Positions 45,615 to 57,116 of a stretch of DNA of 64,000 nt are shown piece after piece. Positions within the stretch are counted from its first letter, which is position 1. Each line of letters starts with the position of its first letter. The notes beneath the pieces were generated by a model. That model was given only the letters and a program-made list of their open reading frames with translations, ran no database searches and had not been told where the DNA came from. The stretch is from contig JAECYW010000029.1 in the NCBI GenBank assembly GCA_023014335.1, positions 62,001-126,000 on the forward strand. Direction: 5' to 3'. A program made the translations under genes and the position numbers. Source of the stretch: Galerina marginata (lineage: Eukaryota > Basidiomycota > Agaricomycetes > Agaricales > Galerinaceae).

Positions 45615-46165
45615 TTAGATCAAAGACTAGACCGAAGAGTAAATAGAATGGTACCTTTCTCAGGATAAGTTAAGTTCGGTCATCGGCACACCAACTTCCG
45701 TCCAGATCCATTCCGGTCTGGCGTACTCGTCTGAGAGGCCCAGGATATAAAAATCGTGATCCGACATCTTTTTGAAGACAGTGTAAACCTCAGAAGGGGT
45801 GACGAGCCTCTTATCAGGCTGTCATGACTTAACCTCCTGTATGAAGGTAAGTTAATGTTATCCGGTAAAACGAAAACAATACTAACGTCAGCGTCATCCT
45901 TCGTCTTCTTGTCCTGCAAGAAAAGCTTCAGGCCTTCCTTCTTGACCTGAGGTGGACTGTGCTCACAGTCGCCGTCACCCTTTTTCGCCTCCTCGGCCTC
46001 TAGATCCGCACCTCCTTCCTTGGGCTCGTCAGGCTCGCAAATCGTCTTCGTCTTACAATGAGCCCAAACAACCGCCATCCGGTGCTTGGGATCACGGAAC
46101 GGATATGACGAATCTTCTCCGCAAATTTCGGGTCCGAATTAATACACGAAAACATGAAGTGGAGT
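43663..46165 (-). pseudogene. RPB1: RPB1 pseudogene, copy B (with extra 5' exons)
   Basis: The minus-strand reading starts at FAEKIRH (about 46130), then MAVVWAHCKTKTICEPDEPKEGG, KKEGLKLFLQDKKTKDDAD, an intron, QPDKRLVTPSEVYTVFKKMS and LGLSDEYARPEW. An intron ending CTAACCCCTTTCCAG leads to [48 protein letters not shown] and the same later exons as copy A. A TGA interrupts VKS*QPDKR. The substituted FDGDEM and trigger-loop motifs and the bridge-helix deletion are shared with copy A, so those lesions predate the duplication. The clamp stretch between ARPEW and VTPYN is missing. Repeat X sequence abuts the 5' edge at about 46165. Confidence 0.93.
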
Positions 46166-46745
46166 TCGAAATGAACGACGTTGAGGGCGCCTTGGTAGCA
46201 TGAGTTGAAACCTGGTTCTTGGGCTAATGGCCAGACAAGTGCAGTCCAAGTTCCATTGCTAACCAAAGTGAAGAGGTTCGAACGGCAATGGGCATTGCAG
46301 AAATCTAGAGTTCATAAAGTTTAGTCAATCCAGATGGGGGGAAAGGACCACAGCGACGTTTCCGTGCTAGCGATTCAACCGGCTCCATAGGTAGATTTAC
46401 AGCAGCGTCTCAGCGTTGGTAGACTAAGCGTCGTTCTGGAAACTCCAGAATGAAGTCTGCGCTGCTCGCAATGGCAGTTCTGTGTGCTCAACGACGAAGG
46501 CGCCACATATGACCACTTGAGTCAGAGACATTTGGTCGAGTTTTGAAAAATGAATCAACAATTTGGGCTTTGCAGACAAATCTCGCTGCGCGATTTGTTC
46601 AAAGTGGTCGTAGGGCCCTGTTTGAAGATGAATAAGCGCACGCTGAGAGGCACACAGTCCACTTACTGCGTCATCGGCCTACGGCGTAATGGACAATAAT
46701 TTGGGTTCGCCTATGGTATGGGATGTGTAACGGGAAGTCCAGTGA
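46160..46745 (+). repeat. Dispersed repeat X, copy 7 (short)
   Basis: GTTCGAAATGAACGACGTTG through TTTGGGCTTTGCAG to GGGATGTGTAACGGGAAGTC, where it is cut. Its left edge is fused within the intron just upstream of the RPB1 SDPNFAEK exon of copy B. Confidence 0.75.
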
Positions 46746-47621
46746 GTGGGGAAACTGACCAAAAGATACGCACCAGGCTTCCCCAACCATGTGTCGAGAA
46801 TATCTGGCACCTAAAATCCGTGAAAGCATGCAAGTGGCGAGGTTTGCCGCTGTCATTAACCGCAGTTTCTGAGCGAGAAAGAGGTTAATGACAGTCAGCG
46901 ACCTCAAATGAGGTAGTCTGACGACATACATATAGAATCTGCGACACAGCGGTGACAAGTGCTTTCGTTAATGTTGTGGATAATCCCCTCGGCGCGTGTT
47001 GTGTTTTGGGGATGGCCATCTACGATTCTACCTGGGACACAGCATTGTTCAGCGGACTCGTATGGCTCTGCTCAGGTTTTCATCCTGCAAGCTACCTAGA
47101 AGTTATTCAGTTTGGAAAGAACTCAGAAGATAATGACATACGCACCTTGTTAAGAAATTTTACTTACAGACAAAAGAAAAGGTGAGAGACAAAATAAACG
47201 AGAGCCGCTGTCGGCCCAGTGTCGGGACGAAGTAATGACGCTTATGTAATACCATCACGGGAGTTACCGGCGGCTTGAACGTTCCTTCGCCAAAATTTGG
47301 CTGGGGCTGGAGATTATAAAAAACGAGTTCAACGAAGGAGGACTCGTAATGAGCGGGGCGACTTCGGGATGTCGCGCGTCGGACTCAGCGGGACGGTGCG
47401 GGATCTTTCGACGAAAGGAGTCCCACCAGCCCATCTTCTCATCGACGGCGGGATTTCAACCGCCACGACGAACCAAGTTGTTGGAGGAGGGATTAGAGCG
47501 ACCTACACCGCACACGGTCTCGTTCTTGGACGCCAACGTGCAGTACGCGACGAAAGAGGCGGGACAGTATCGCGTCCAGCACGGCTCTGAATCGCGGTGG
47601 ACCCCTTAGAGATCGACTTCA
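46746..47621. other. Intergenic and upstream region of the coiled-coil gene
   Basis: A hairpin GCTGTCATTAACC ... GGTTAATGACAG lies near 46850-46903. A TATAAAA at about 47315 could be a distant promoter element if the leader is long or spliced. Short open frames at 46952-47185 and 47297-47609 are not recognised. Confidence 0.35.
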
Positions 47622-49478
47622 ATGATTGTGGATACACCCGTGACAAACAATAACGAGGCTTTCAAAACACCCGCACCCCCCACAAGCAATACAACCCAAC
47701 CTGAGGGCTCAGCGGCCTTTCTTCCAACCCCATCTTCCAACATGGCCGTCCCTCTTTCTGGTCGCTTGCAGGATTCCGCTGCCAGAACCTCCACTAGCTC
47801 CAGTCCAGCACCTACAATGGAACCCAAAGGACTACGCAATTTGCGTGCTTCTGAACCGAACCTCGGCCAGTCATCGGTGCCTCCAAAATCCAGCACGCCG
47901 ACCCAAGTTGCCCAGTCACCAATGGGTTTTGACCAGCACCAGCCACCTCCGCCACCAGGGCCAGCACCACTCCCACCACCGCATCCCCTACCTGAAGTCC
48001 CGGAGTCATTAACCTTTGATTCAGCTTCTCCAACCATCGAACTCGATCCAGATACCAAATCCGCGATATGGGATGAGCGAACAAAGTAAAATTTCCTTTC
48101 ATGTCCTATCAACCTATTCTAACTCTGAACGTAACAGAATAATGGCGAACTGCGTCAAAGCCTTCGACCGTCTTACCATGTTAGAAGAAGAACACCAAGC
48201 CGCCCTCCAGGTCGTCCAGAGCCAATTTTACGGCACGCTCTCAGACGAAAATAAAGCGCGTCTCACAGAAGAACTCGACACCCTCGTCCAACAACTCCAA
48301 GATGCCAAGCAGGCATACGAAGAAGCCCAACAAGAACTCCTCAATGCCGATTCTTGGCTTATTGCACCTCTTCATTCTGCGGATGCTGTCATAGAAGACG
48401 CCTTGCAGGAAACGCAAGCTCAGTTCGCCAGATACGTGAAGGAGCTGAATGACACAGCGATGGAAATGAAGGCGGCCCTCAGAGACAGCAGCTCATTCAG
48501 GCTGCCCCCTCCTCTCTTTCTACCCACCGACTCTGACGATGAGGATATGGAGGTGGACCAGCCCTCCAACGAACTGGCCACGAACAGCGGTTCGCGGAAG
48601 AGGCGGCGGACGATGCAAGACGTGGACGGGCCTTCACAGGGGCGGGCTGATACCAGCACATACAACATGCTGAAGAAGGAGGAGATGGACAAGTACCTTG
48701 ACAAACTCGTAGCGCTCGAAGGGATCGTGCAGACGCTCGGAAATGATATCATTGGGCACGATTGTGAGGCTCGAGATGAGCGCAAGGGGGTGATTGAGAT
48801 AAAGTTTGAAGAGCTCATGCTCGCTCAGTCTGAGTCAAATAAGGCGCAGGACAAAAAGAGGCAGGAGAAGGAAAAGGATAGGGAGAGGCGGCTTGGGGAG
48901 GTGAAGGCAGAGGTGGACCTCACAGGCGATCAGGTCGGCGAGTTGGCTGTTGAGATTGACGAGCTGCTCTTGCGGGTGGATAAGCTTGAAGGCAACCTTA
49001 CGATGGAAAAGAAGCAAAGACTTCAAAGCTTCATGAAAATGCTAGAGGTATAAAAAAAAGTGCTCATTTGAGTTCATCAAGCAATCGCACTAATATCATC
49101 TCTCCCCAGGTCGAAGAACGGCTCAAAATCAGCGCCACGGCCCAAGAGACCCAGCAACGAGCCATCAAAACTCTCGAAGCTGTTCTTAAAGCATACACCC
49201 TCACTACTCGGCCTTCTTCTCCCCCGGCTTCTCCAAAAACACCACAGGTGCTCGAGGAGCAGCTTATCGACGCCATGCGCGCGACGGTGCAGCCGCTTGG
49301 GGAAGAGCTCCGGCAGGATGTGGAGGCGATGGTGCTGGAGAAGAACAAGGAGCTGTATGAGACGGTGTGGACGATGCTTGGGCAGACGATGAACACGCTG
49401 AAGAAGATCAATGAGCAGGTAGAGGCGAGGGTGGCAAGCCCGGAGGTGTTGCAGGCTTTGGCCAAGGTTCAAGAATAA
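47622..49478 (+). CDS. Three-exon coiled-coil protein, 580 residues
   Basis: Exons 47622-48085, 48138-49047 and 49110-49478 join through GT...AG introns of 52 and 62 nt (phases 2 and 0) and give 581 codons with the stop. Residues 1-150 are Pro/Ser/Thr-rich with a proline run (HQPPPPPGPAPLPPP), likely disordered. Residues about 160-280 and 340-460 are heptad-like helices (LDTLVQQLQDAKQAYEEAQ; KRQEKEKDRERRLGEVKAE). Between them is an acidic patch followed by a basic SRKRRR, a likely nuclear signal. The last exon is helical, ending ALAKVQE. No enzyme motif. It may be a structural or adaptor protein; I do not recognise the family. Intact, with no stops or frameshifts. Confidence 0.82.
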
Positions 49479-49892
49479 ATCTCTCAAGTGGCTCTTTTGT
49501 TGAGGGCGGGTGTCCAGGGTGAGTTTTTCTATGGACTTTTTTTTTGCTGCTTTATTTTCTTGAGCATGCCTCATAATTTGTAGATATCATAAGCTTTTCA
49601 CTTGCATTGTGCCATGATGTATAAATTACTGTAATATTCTGGATCATAGTCCTTAAATGTGCTGGGGATTTTCACTGACCATGATATAAATTTCTTGTGC
49701 TTCAATGTTCATAGTAATGTCAGCCTTTTTTCAGCGACTGGATTGTTGCTCCCACAGCCTGCGTTCCAACAATGCGTCGCGTCACGAACAACAATGACCC
49801 CTTGCGCCCTATAGTGCCCCGCGTCTCGCTGCTGGCCTTGCAGCTCACACCTTGAAGACCACACCCACATAGGCCAACTGACTCAACTTAGG
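49479..49892. other. Intergenic
   Basis: 3' region of the preceding gene (TTTATTTTCTTGAG, AATTTGTAGATATC) and leader of the next open frame. Nothing else seen. Confidence 0.35.
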
Positions 49893-50145
49893 ATGGATGA
49901 TCTGAAATCCTGGACGGCAGCGACTGAATTACCAGAATACAGTGATTCTGAATCAAGTTCCCGGAGCCTGTCGCCAATGGAAGTACTCGCTGAACTTGAG
50001 AATTTAGGCGTTGAGAATCCGAAGCTCAAGGGACTCTCGGGTCTGACGAATTTTATTAAGGGTCAGGAGCTGGTAGAGTCCAAGTATTTCCAGCCAATTT
50101 CCAGCAGTCACGGTCATGCCTCCCTACTTGTTGTACCCTGTTATA
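49893..50145 (+). CDS. Short acidic open frame cut by inverted-repeat arm 2
   Basis: ATG at 49893 (MDDLKSWTAATELPEYSDSES...) runs about 80 residues: acidic/serine-rich, then LENLGVENPKLKGLSGLTNFI. At 50146, exactly where arm 2 begins, the sequence changes to the reverse complement of the SR block. The junction is preceded by TTATAG, which could be an intron acceptor. Either a gene was truncated by the arrival of arm 2, or this is a chance frame. Family unknown. Confidence 0.35.
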
Positions 50146-50264
50146 GACTACGTCGTAAGCAGACAGACCAAAACTACAGAGCCCTGCGCAAGGTTAGATG
50201 AAATGGTATAGTATAAGATAACGAACATGCAGCCAGAACAGAGAGGACACATCGCCGTTTATCT

Positions 50265-53200
50265 TCACAGACCTCCCTCCTCGTCAGCAAAATGGTCAGC
50301 CAGACAATGACGTCGTCGATCCTTGCCGCCACGTGTACCCCTGGGACGCTGCTTTTTCTTTTTCTTCTTCCCTTCCTTGACCTTTTTCTGGGCCTCAGAC
50401 CTGATATGCTCTGGCAAGTTGCCTCCGAGAGGTTGAGTGTCGTCAATGTCATTCTCATATCCATCCACAGGGTCCCAGGCATCGACTGAATGTCCAGATG
50501 CTGTACTGTATTCCTCGGCGCCAACATAGTTGCAATTCAAGTTCGGAATGCCCTTCTCACTGGGGCTAGAGATGATCACTCGGAACCTTTCTGCATCTTT
50601 AATACTTTTAAAAACAAACCAAAAGACTTGTAGGCCATCCTCATTGCTCCGCAGTACCCTTTTCAGTGTTTCAAGAGAGATAGGCAGACTTTGGATCCAC
50701 ATAACAATAGTATGCCATACGATCCTGCCAGGGAGATTCCAGATTTTGAGATAACGACTCTCCATTCCCTGAGACACACCCGCCAACGAAGTGCCAGGGG
50801 TAGGAAGACCACCTAAACGATCCAGCAAATTACGAGGTGAAGTGTTAGGTGATGTATCACCGCCTTCATGACACAACTGCCAACGACGAGATAGGGAATT
50901 CCGTCTGGCCGATGAAGGGGACGGGGATCGAGAAGGAGGCGGACGACGACGACAAAGGGGTGATGGCAGCTGATCTTGGGGCAGGGATGTGTGGGGAGAA
51001 ATGCAGAACTGACTGGAACCACAGAATGATTTACTCCTGCTGCGAATGGGCGAAGTGCCAGATCGTGATGACAGGCTCAGAGAATTCAAGTTGCGACGAC
51101 GAGGCCGCGACAACGAACGTGGCTCGTCTGGAGAATATGACCGTCGGTATGGCTGGCGCAGCGACCGCGAAGACCTTCCACGCTCAGACGATAAACTCGG
51201 AGACCTCGGGCCCAATCGACGAGGTCGCGACAACGAACGTGGCTCATCTGGAGAATATGACCGTCGGTATGGCTGGCGCAGCGACCGCGAAGACCTTCCA
51301 CGCTCAGACGATAAACTCGGAGACCTCGGGCCCAATCGACGAGGTCGCGACAACGAATGTGGCTCGTCTGGAGAATATGACCGTCGGTATGGCTGGCGCA
51401 GCGACCGCGAAGACCTTCCGCGCTCAAGCGATGGGCTTGGAGAATTCGTGAAGCGACGACGGGAACAGGATCGACGGTATGGGGAATGAGACCTGCGCAC
51501 TGAGCGGGAGGATGGGTGGCGGGGGCGACATGATGGGGAGCGACCGGGCCGCTGATATGAGGAGCGGCTGTCACGGTCGAAACGAGAAGGCGAGCGAGGA
51601 GAGGGCGAACGGTGGTCAGAACTCAGGTTTGTATCAACGTTCATGGTAAAGGAGTCGCGAGGCCGACTGCCTGGGGCGGCCAGCGGCCAAGGCGAGTCAC
51701 GGTTTTTGATGGCAGGAGAAGGAGCGACAGCGAGGGAAGCGGGAGAGGGGAAAGACGTTGGGAAAGCAGGAGCAGGAGAAGGTGTAGGCAACGAGAGCGA
51801 CATCCATCTCGTAGGGACTGGAAGGATGGGAGGCGGGCATGATGGTATGACAGGAGGAACATACTCCCGATTTATGTCGCTTTGGAGTGGGCGTTCCTTG
51901 ATATATACCCAAGTCGAGGCCTGGCGTTCCACGAGGTGGGAATTCTCCTCCTCCATATATTTGGCAACAGGGGCAGGAAGGCCGAATACTTGTGGATCAG
52001 CGTCATAGTTGGAAGGTATGGCTAACGGTTCCTCAAGAAATAGCCAACGCTTGTTATGCCTATCGTAGTACTTGTGATTACCCATATCTTCCTCCCAGTT
52101 CTTGTCGCAAGCTTGCAGGTAGGCACCCAACCTTTCAGATGATTCCTGGTTCCATCTTGACCACCTTCCTTTTAAATTCGCTTCCTTAACTGGAGGAGGG
52201 ATAATTCGGCCGTTGTCTTGTCTAAGAGTAGGGGCGGCATAATGTGCGGTTGAGCTTGGGACAGCTGTAGGCCCAACGTAGAGGCCGCGGAACCACCCTT
52301 GACGAAAGGGCGAAGACCGTTCCTTGTCCATGGCAGAAGTCACGGGTGGTTGTCCCAGACCGATGTCAAAATCTAAATCGGCCAGACGAGCCCCATCCAT
52401 CAACACGGCCATATCGAATATGTTGAAAGAAGGGTCCAGGGACGAGACGGAGGTACCTGCCACAAAGTTTCCTTTAGGCGCGCCGGCCAACCGTGAAATA
52501 GCTTCCTTCGCGTCATTGAGGCCGATAGCTTCATGCACGACAAAGCACGGGACGCGATGACGAAGGAGCCATATTCCTTCCTCCTCCGAACAGCCATTGA
52601 GCCAGACCCCCATCATTGACTCATCGGCGGGACCAATTTGCTCAAGACTGCAGGGTCGCTGACGATGGTCCGCCATGACAGCAGCGGCCATTCTGCTCCA
52701 GGCAACGAGAGATTTGATACCACGCTGAATCCTGGTACAAAGATCCAGCGCGATCTCGAAATCAGAGACTCGTCCTAACTCATCGACGTCCTCAGCATTT
52801 GGATGCCTGACCCGCTGATTCCAAAGGTCCGGCCTGACTTTTTCCAGCGCTGACCAACTCTCCACGCCGTTCAAGGCCGCCATAGCACGACTCTTGAGCT
52901 CCTTAACAAACGAAGGCAATACGGAACCTCTGTTGAGCGGGCCAGCACGTTGCCAAACCAACAAGAAAATCCTGTGTTCTGGGCGAGAATCGTCGGAGTA
53001 ACGACGAATAAACCCTTCCCAAGGCCGCACTGAATTAAAATGCTGTGGAGAAACAGTAGAGTCAAAACGGCCAAGATGACCATCTGCCCTACGAAGCTCA
53101 GGGGAGAGTTGGTGTCCAAACTGCACCCGATGGTCACGAATCCCGGGGTAGAAGGCCTGACGAGGAGAATTCGGGGACCAGAACACCCATAACCTATTCT

Positions 53201-53351
53201 CCCATGAGACAACACGGGACGACATCAACTGAAAAGGCGGCAAAAAGAAACCGAGGCCGGAGGATGTCACGGGTGGCGAGAGGTAGCCTGCGTAGCTTTT
53301 GAGTCGTTCATGGATGAACGTTCGTCGGCTCCGCATGTCCGTCAAGCTCAT
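50265..53351 (-). CDS. 1028-residue SR-repeat protein, copy 2
   Basis: Same start (MSLTDMRSRRTFIHERL), globular N-terminus, RRM-like segment and lysine-rich end as the 1108-residue copy at 13396-16722. The protein difference I can find is three SR units in place of five. One silent change is visible (CAG for CAA in PQHFN, near 53040). Both frames are open from end to end, so both could be expressed. The 5' leader with CTCTTACAG before the ATG is also conserved. Confidence 0.78.
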   Translation of the reverse strand: MSLTDMRSRRTFIHERLKSYAGYLSPPVTSSGLGFFLPPFQLMSSRVVSWENRLWVFWSPNSPRQAFYPGIRDHRVQFGHQLSPELRRADGHLGRFDSTVSPQHFNSVRPWEGFIRRYSDDSRPEHRIFLLVWQRAGPLNRGSVLPSFVKELKSRAMAALNGVESWSALEKVRPDLWNQRVRHPNAEDVDELGRVSDFEIALDLCTRIQRGIKSLVAWSRMAAAVMADHRQRPCSLEQIGPADESMMGVWLNGCSEEEGIWLLRHRVPCFVVHEAIGLNDAKEAISRLAGAPKGNFVAGTSVSSLDPSFNIFDMAVLMDGARLADLDFDIGLGQPPVTSAMDKERSSPFRQGWFRGLYVGPTAVPSSTAHYAAPTLRQDNGRIIPPPVKEANLKGRWSRWNQESSERLGAYLQACDKNWEEDMGNHKYYDRHNKRWLFLEEPLAIPSNYDADPQVFGLPAPVAKYMEEENSHLVERQASTWVYIKERPLQSDINREYVPPVIPSCPPPILPVPTRWMSLSLPTPSPAPAFPTSFPSPASLAVAPSPAIKNRDSPWPLAAPGSRPRDSFTMNVDTNLSSDHRSPSPRSPSRFDRDSRSSYQRPGRSPSCRPRHPSSRSVRRSHSPYRRSCSRRRFTNSPSPSLERGRSSRSLRQPYRRSYSPDEPHSLSRPRRLGPRSPSLSSERGRSSRSLRQPYRRSYSPDEPRSLSRPRRLGPRSPSLSSERGRSSRSLRQPYRRSYSPDEPRSLSRPRRRNLNSLSLSSRSGTSPIRSRSKSFCGSSQFCISPHTSLPQDQLPSPLCRRRPPPSRSPSPSSARRNSLSRRWQLCHEGGDTSPNTSPRNLLDRLGGLPTPGTSLAGVSQGMESRYLKIWNLPGRIVWHTIVMWIQSLPISLETLKRVLRSNEDGLQVFWFVFKSIKDAERFRVIISSPSEKGIPNLNCNYVGAEEYSTASGHSVDAWDPVDGYENDIDDTQPLGGNLPEHIRSEAQKKVKEGKKKKKKQRPRGTRGGKDRRRHCLADHFADEEGGL
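51096..51420 (-). repeat. 120-bp tandem array, three units
   Basis: Same unit as at 15328-15891, with the diagnostic codon order H-R-R. Loss (or, in the other arm, gain) of one H-R pair explains the 240-bp difference. Confidence 0.93.
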
Positions 53352-54110
53352 AACTGTAAGAGAGTTAGTGATAGAGTAGGGATATGTAGGGTAAAAAGGG
53401 AAGTAACCTAAGATCTACAGGGAGGACCTGTTGACTCCGCTTGAGAGAACGAGTTAACCAGCAGAGCAGCTACAGAGCGCTACCTGTGAGCTCGAAGGAA
53501 TGGCGTCGGTGGTAAGCCGAGCTCAGACGCAGCGTATGTACGCGCAGATTAGCACTCGAGGCTGGAGAGAACAGAGAAAGGTTGGTTTGCCATTGTGACA
53601 AACAGTCCCGTGATGTGACGTAACGACCAAAATCATCCTCTCGACAGTTTCGTTCCTGTAGCTGGAGGATAAAGGGTGTTTTGAACAAATTAAGTGTAAT
53701 GAAACTGAATTAAATAAATTGGCCAGTACAATCGTCGGGATTTGGCGGACGAGTTATGACAACCACCAGCCCACGGAAAACGGGCATTCGGTTGCGTTCA
53801 TTCTCTTCCACTAGAGCGGCACGAGGATTAAGAGACGCTAATCTCAACTCCCGACATCCACCCAGGCCTAGAGAGAACAGCCCGTGTAATGTAGCGGATA
53901 GGACTCTATATTCAACATTCGAGTGCTGGCACTTTCTTCGCCTCAGTGCCCCGGTGTCGGCGCTCAACGTCCTCCATGTCCCGCTACACATCTACCTCAG
54001 ATGTATATGAGAACCCCGGCACATCCGCACATGCACGCTGCAGCGGATGGTAGATCTTTCAATTTGGAATTTTTAGTCAGTGATAGTCACAAGCGCTGCA
54101 TAATTGCTTC

Positions 54111-56662
54111 TCAGGTGTAAATACAGAATTTGCATGTAGGAGACACCAACTGTGCGCGGCGCAGCCGCAAACACTTGTAGATATCGTGGTCCCAGGTATC
54201 GAGGGTCAGGCAAATAGGAAGCGGTCCGTCCTTGATCTCACGCACACAGGAAAGTCGTTCAAGGATGTGACTGGCTCCTTGGGGGTCGCTGCTGGCATTA
54301 AATGAGAAAATCCATTCTTGGATGTATAGGCTTCTCGTCCGGCCACATTGTTCAGAGCAGAGGCCCTGGTCAAGATGATAAGTTCGGCCTTCGACTTGAG
54401 CGGCACATTCTCCGAGACCGACGAGGTATGCACCAATGCCGACTGAGCGAACGCTGACAAGTATAATTGTGAAAATGTCGTCATAAGCTCTGGAGGTTTC
54501 TCCGGCAATAAGACCAGAGCCTTTCCAGCATTCGACACCAAGACCATCCTGCATTTCAATAACATATGTGATCTAGTGACGGTGTTGGCCAGCTCCTTGA
54601 ATCACCAAGGTGGTCACAGAATCCGGGCCAGTCTCTTGGGTTTAAGGTTGGTTTACGGTCGTTTTCGGGTGTAAGATAGCTAACACCTTTCTCATGGCGT
54701 TCAGGATCGTTCTATGCCACAGAGAACAACCGAGGGACTTCTTCAGCTAACCCAATTTGAGCACCAGAATTCGCCGACAAGTATATACATGGCAGGTCTT
54801 GATCGCGAGCATACTGGGTGACGAGATGAAAGAATCGGTCTTCAGCTGGACCAAAAGAACCAATCTTGTAAGCGATGTCGTTAGCGATGACAACAGTTTT
54901 TCGACCTTTGAGGGAATTTGAGGTAGGAAGAATACCCACCTCGCCATACCGCAGGTGTTATTACCCTACCCCCTGTTGACCTCAGCAAGTTTGTAGTTCT
55001 TTGGATTCTAAGAATACCTTGGGGGCAAAACCAAGTCTTGCGAGCCTTGATCCAAACGTCGGGCAAAGCCTGGTAACGCTAAGGCTGCAAAAACTCCTTG
55101 GTAGGGTATGCTTGCTGAACGGGTAAAAGATGCAAAGGGCCTTTGTCGCCGATGAACTTGAGGCTGGTAGTTCCTTTGTCTGCAATGATTTCTTGATATC
55201 CACCGTAGTTGACAACGAAACCAGATACATTTTCGATGACGCAGAGTATGGGGGTCACGTTGACTTCGCTGTCAAGAGCTGTGCTAATCTCTGAACCAGT
55301 AACATGGAGACACCATAGGCGCTTACCATGTCGTTCAACGGAGCCTGAGATCGCAGCCCGTACATCTTCGTAATCAACAGCGAGGTTATTCACGAAGATG
55401 TAGTTGCAATCCGCATTTTGAAGTTCGGCGCTGACAATTTCAATGGCGTCAAGGTTGCTCGTGCACAAGCTGGCCCGTCTCAGAAATGAAATATTCTGAA
55501 GTGCTCATCGGACCACATAGACGGACTGGGCGGACAAGGGCACGAATGAAGATGCGGTTGTCAAGCTGATTTTCGCGTGCGACAGCATGGTATATGTGAA
55601 TTTGCTTCAACAAAACATGGTTTCAGATTGTAGTCGGACAGGCGGTAAAGTTCCAACTGGAGGACCAAAGCTGGTTCGATATTATGAATGGTCTGCTCTT
55701 CTTTCCAGATTCCCTCAGAGTCACGCAAGGTGAAGTAAGCCGGTTATTCGTCACGACGGCAGAGAAGGATGGAGATGCGGCAAACCCCACAGCAAGTAAG
55801 GATTTCAGTATGATTGTTCACGAAGTTGACCACTTCTTTCTTCCAGTCGCCAATGTCGTCCTCATCGCGGAAAATACGAAGAGCTATATTGGCAACATTG
55901 GGTGTTGGCTATTGGCACTATGTCGCTCTGAGGATTCCCGTGCATCGACGGCAGGCAGCATGGAGACCACTGCATCGAAACCTTTGTAAAGCGCTGTGAC
56001 ATTTGGGAAGGAGGCAATTGCCCCCGGTGCGGACTGGCCGGTATTGGTGACGATTGATCACATTGGTCAAATCGCTCACAGAAGCTGCTTCGACAGGGTT
56101 GATTTCTGAAAAGATTCACGAGAACGAAAACACATAAATAAGGTGAAGAACTAACCCACAGTCAGACGTGGGGTTTCTGAAGGAGAACGCGATTGGCCAA
56201 GGTTGAACGGCCAGGTTACAACTGTGGAGACTCCCCCATCGTCCGGTGTGTCACCTTCATAATCGACGGAGAGCAGGAATTAAGCATGATATGCACGCCT
56301 AACGTAAACCTCAAATACGGCTGCAAAAAGCGTCAAAACCGGGAGCAGTCAACGAAGATTCGTCGGACCAACTTTGTCGAACCATGCAGTCTTCATGTAT
56401 AAAAAACGATGGCAGTTTGATGAGGTACTTGATGCTCAGTTCCTTTAAAGCGACAGTCATATTGTTTCGGTTCTCCCCTCTCCTCTCACCGTCGAAGATA
56501 AGACCAAACTGGAAATCCACAAATGCATGCAATCCACTAGCTGTCCTGACGGAAATGTAACTCCAAAAATTTGTGCTTGAACGGAAGTTGAGATATGGCA
56601 AAGATCCTGATGTGGGTTTGAACTGTTTTCCTGGTCCACAGCGAGGACGGGATATGGGCAAA
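54111..56662 (-). pseudogene. ACC1: ACC1 pseudogene C, with internal deletion
   Basis: The inverted counterpart of copy A. The biotin carboxylase tail ([20 protein letters not shown] ... [11 protein letters not shown]) runs straight into [11 protein letters not shown] from the central domain. This removes about 1.44 kb that copy A keeps, including the whole biotin-carrier region. The junction lies at about 56410 with 2-3 bases of shared CT(G). From there to 54111 it is almost identical to copy A (YLSANSGAQIGLAEEV, ETSRAYDDIFTII). It retains TGATCAATCG near 56065 (INRHQ), which copy A lost. Confidence 0.92.
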
Positions 56663-57116
56663 GGCGGCGCAGGGCCTGGGGTGGGCCTGGGGTGGGCCGG
56701 GGCGCAGGCCTGGTGTTGGCGTGGGAGCGCTGTCGGAACCTTTAGGAAATGAACAGAATGGAGGTGTACCAGAAGGCGATCAGCTCCAAATTGGCGACCT
56801 AGGGATCGACTCGGTCGTGTGGCCGTATTGATGACGTCCAGGAAACGAGCCAGACAGGGCGCGACTGTGGCTGATAGATGGAAAACGGCGTTTGAGACAT
56901 CGGGAGAATGTCGAGGTAAAGAAGGAGCGTGGAGCTGGAGACCCAGGCTGCACCTGCTCGGCCCAGTTGTCGATGTTCAAGAACGCATTCAAAGGACGGC
57001 GCTGCAACAACTTGAGGTGCGGTCACTTTTTCTGAGCGGCGGGAAGGTTTAGCGGGAAAGGAGCAGCCAAGGTTATCCTGGATGAAAGGGAATGGACTGA
57101 GAGGTACAAGAAACGG

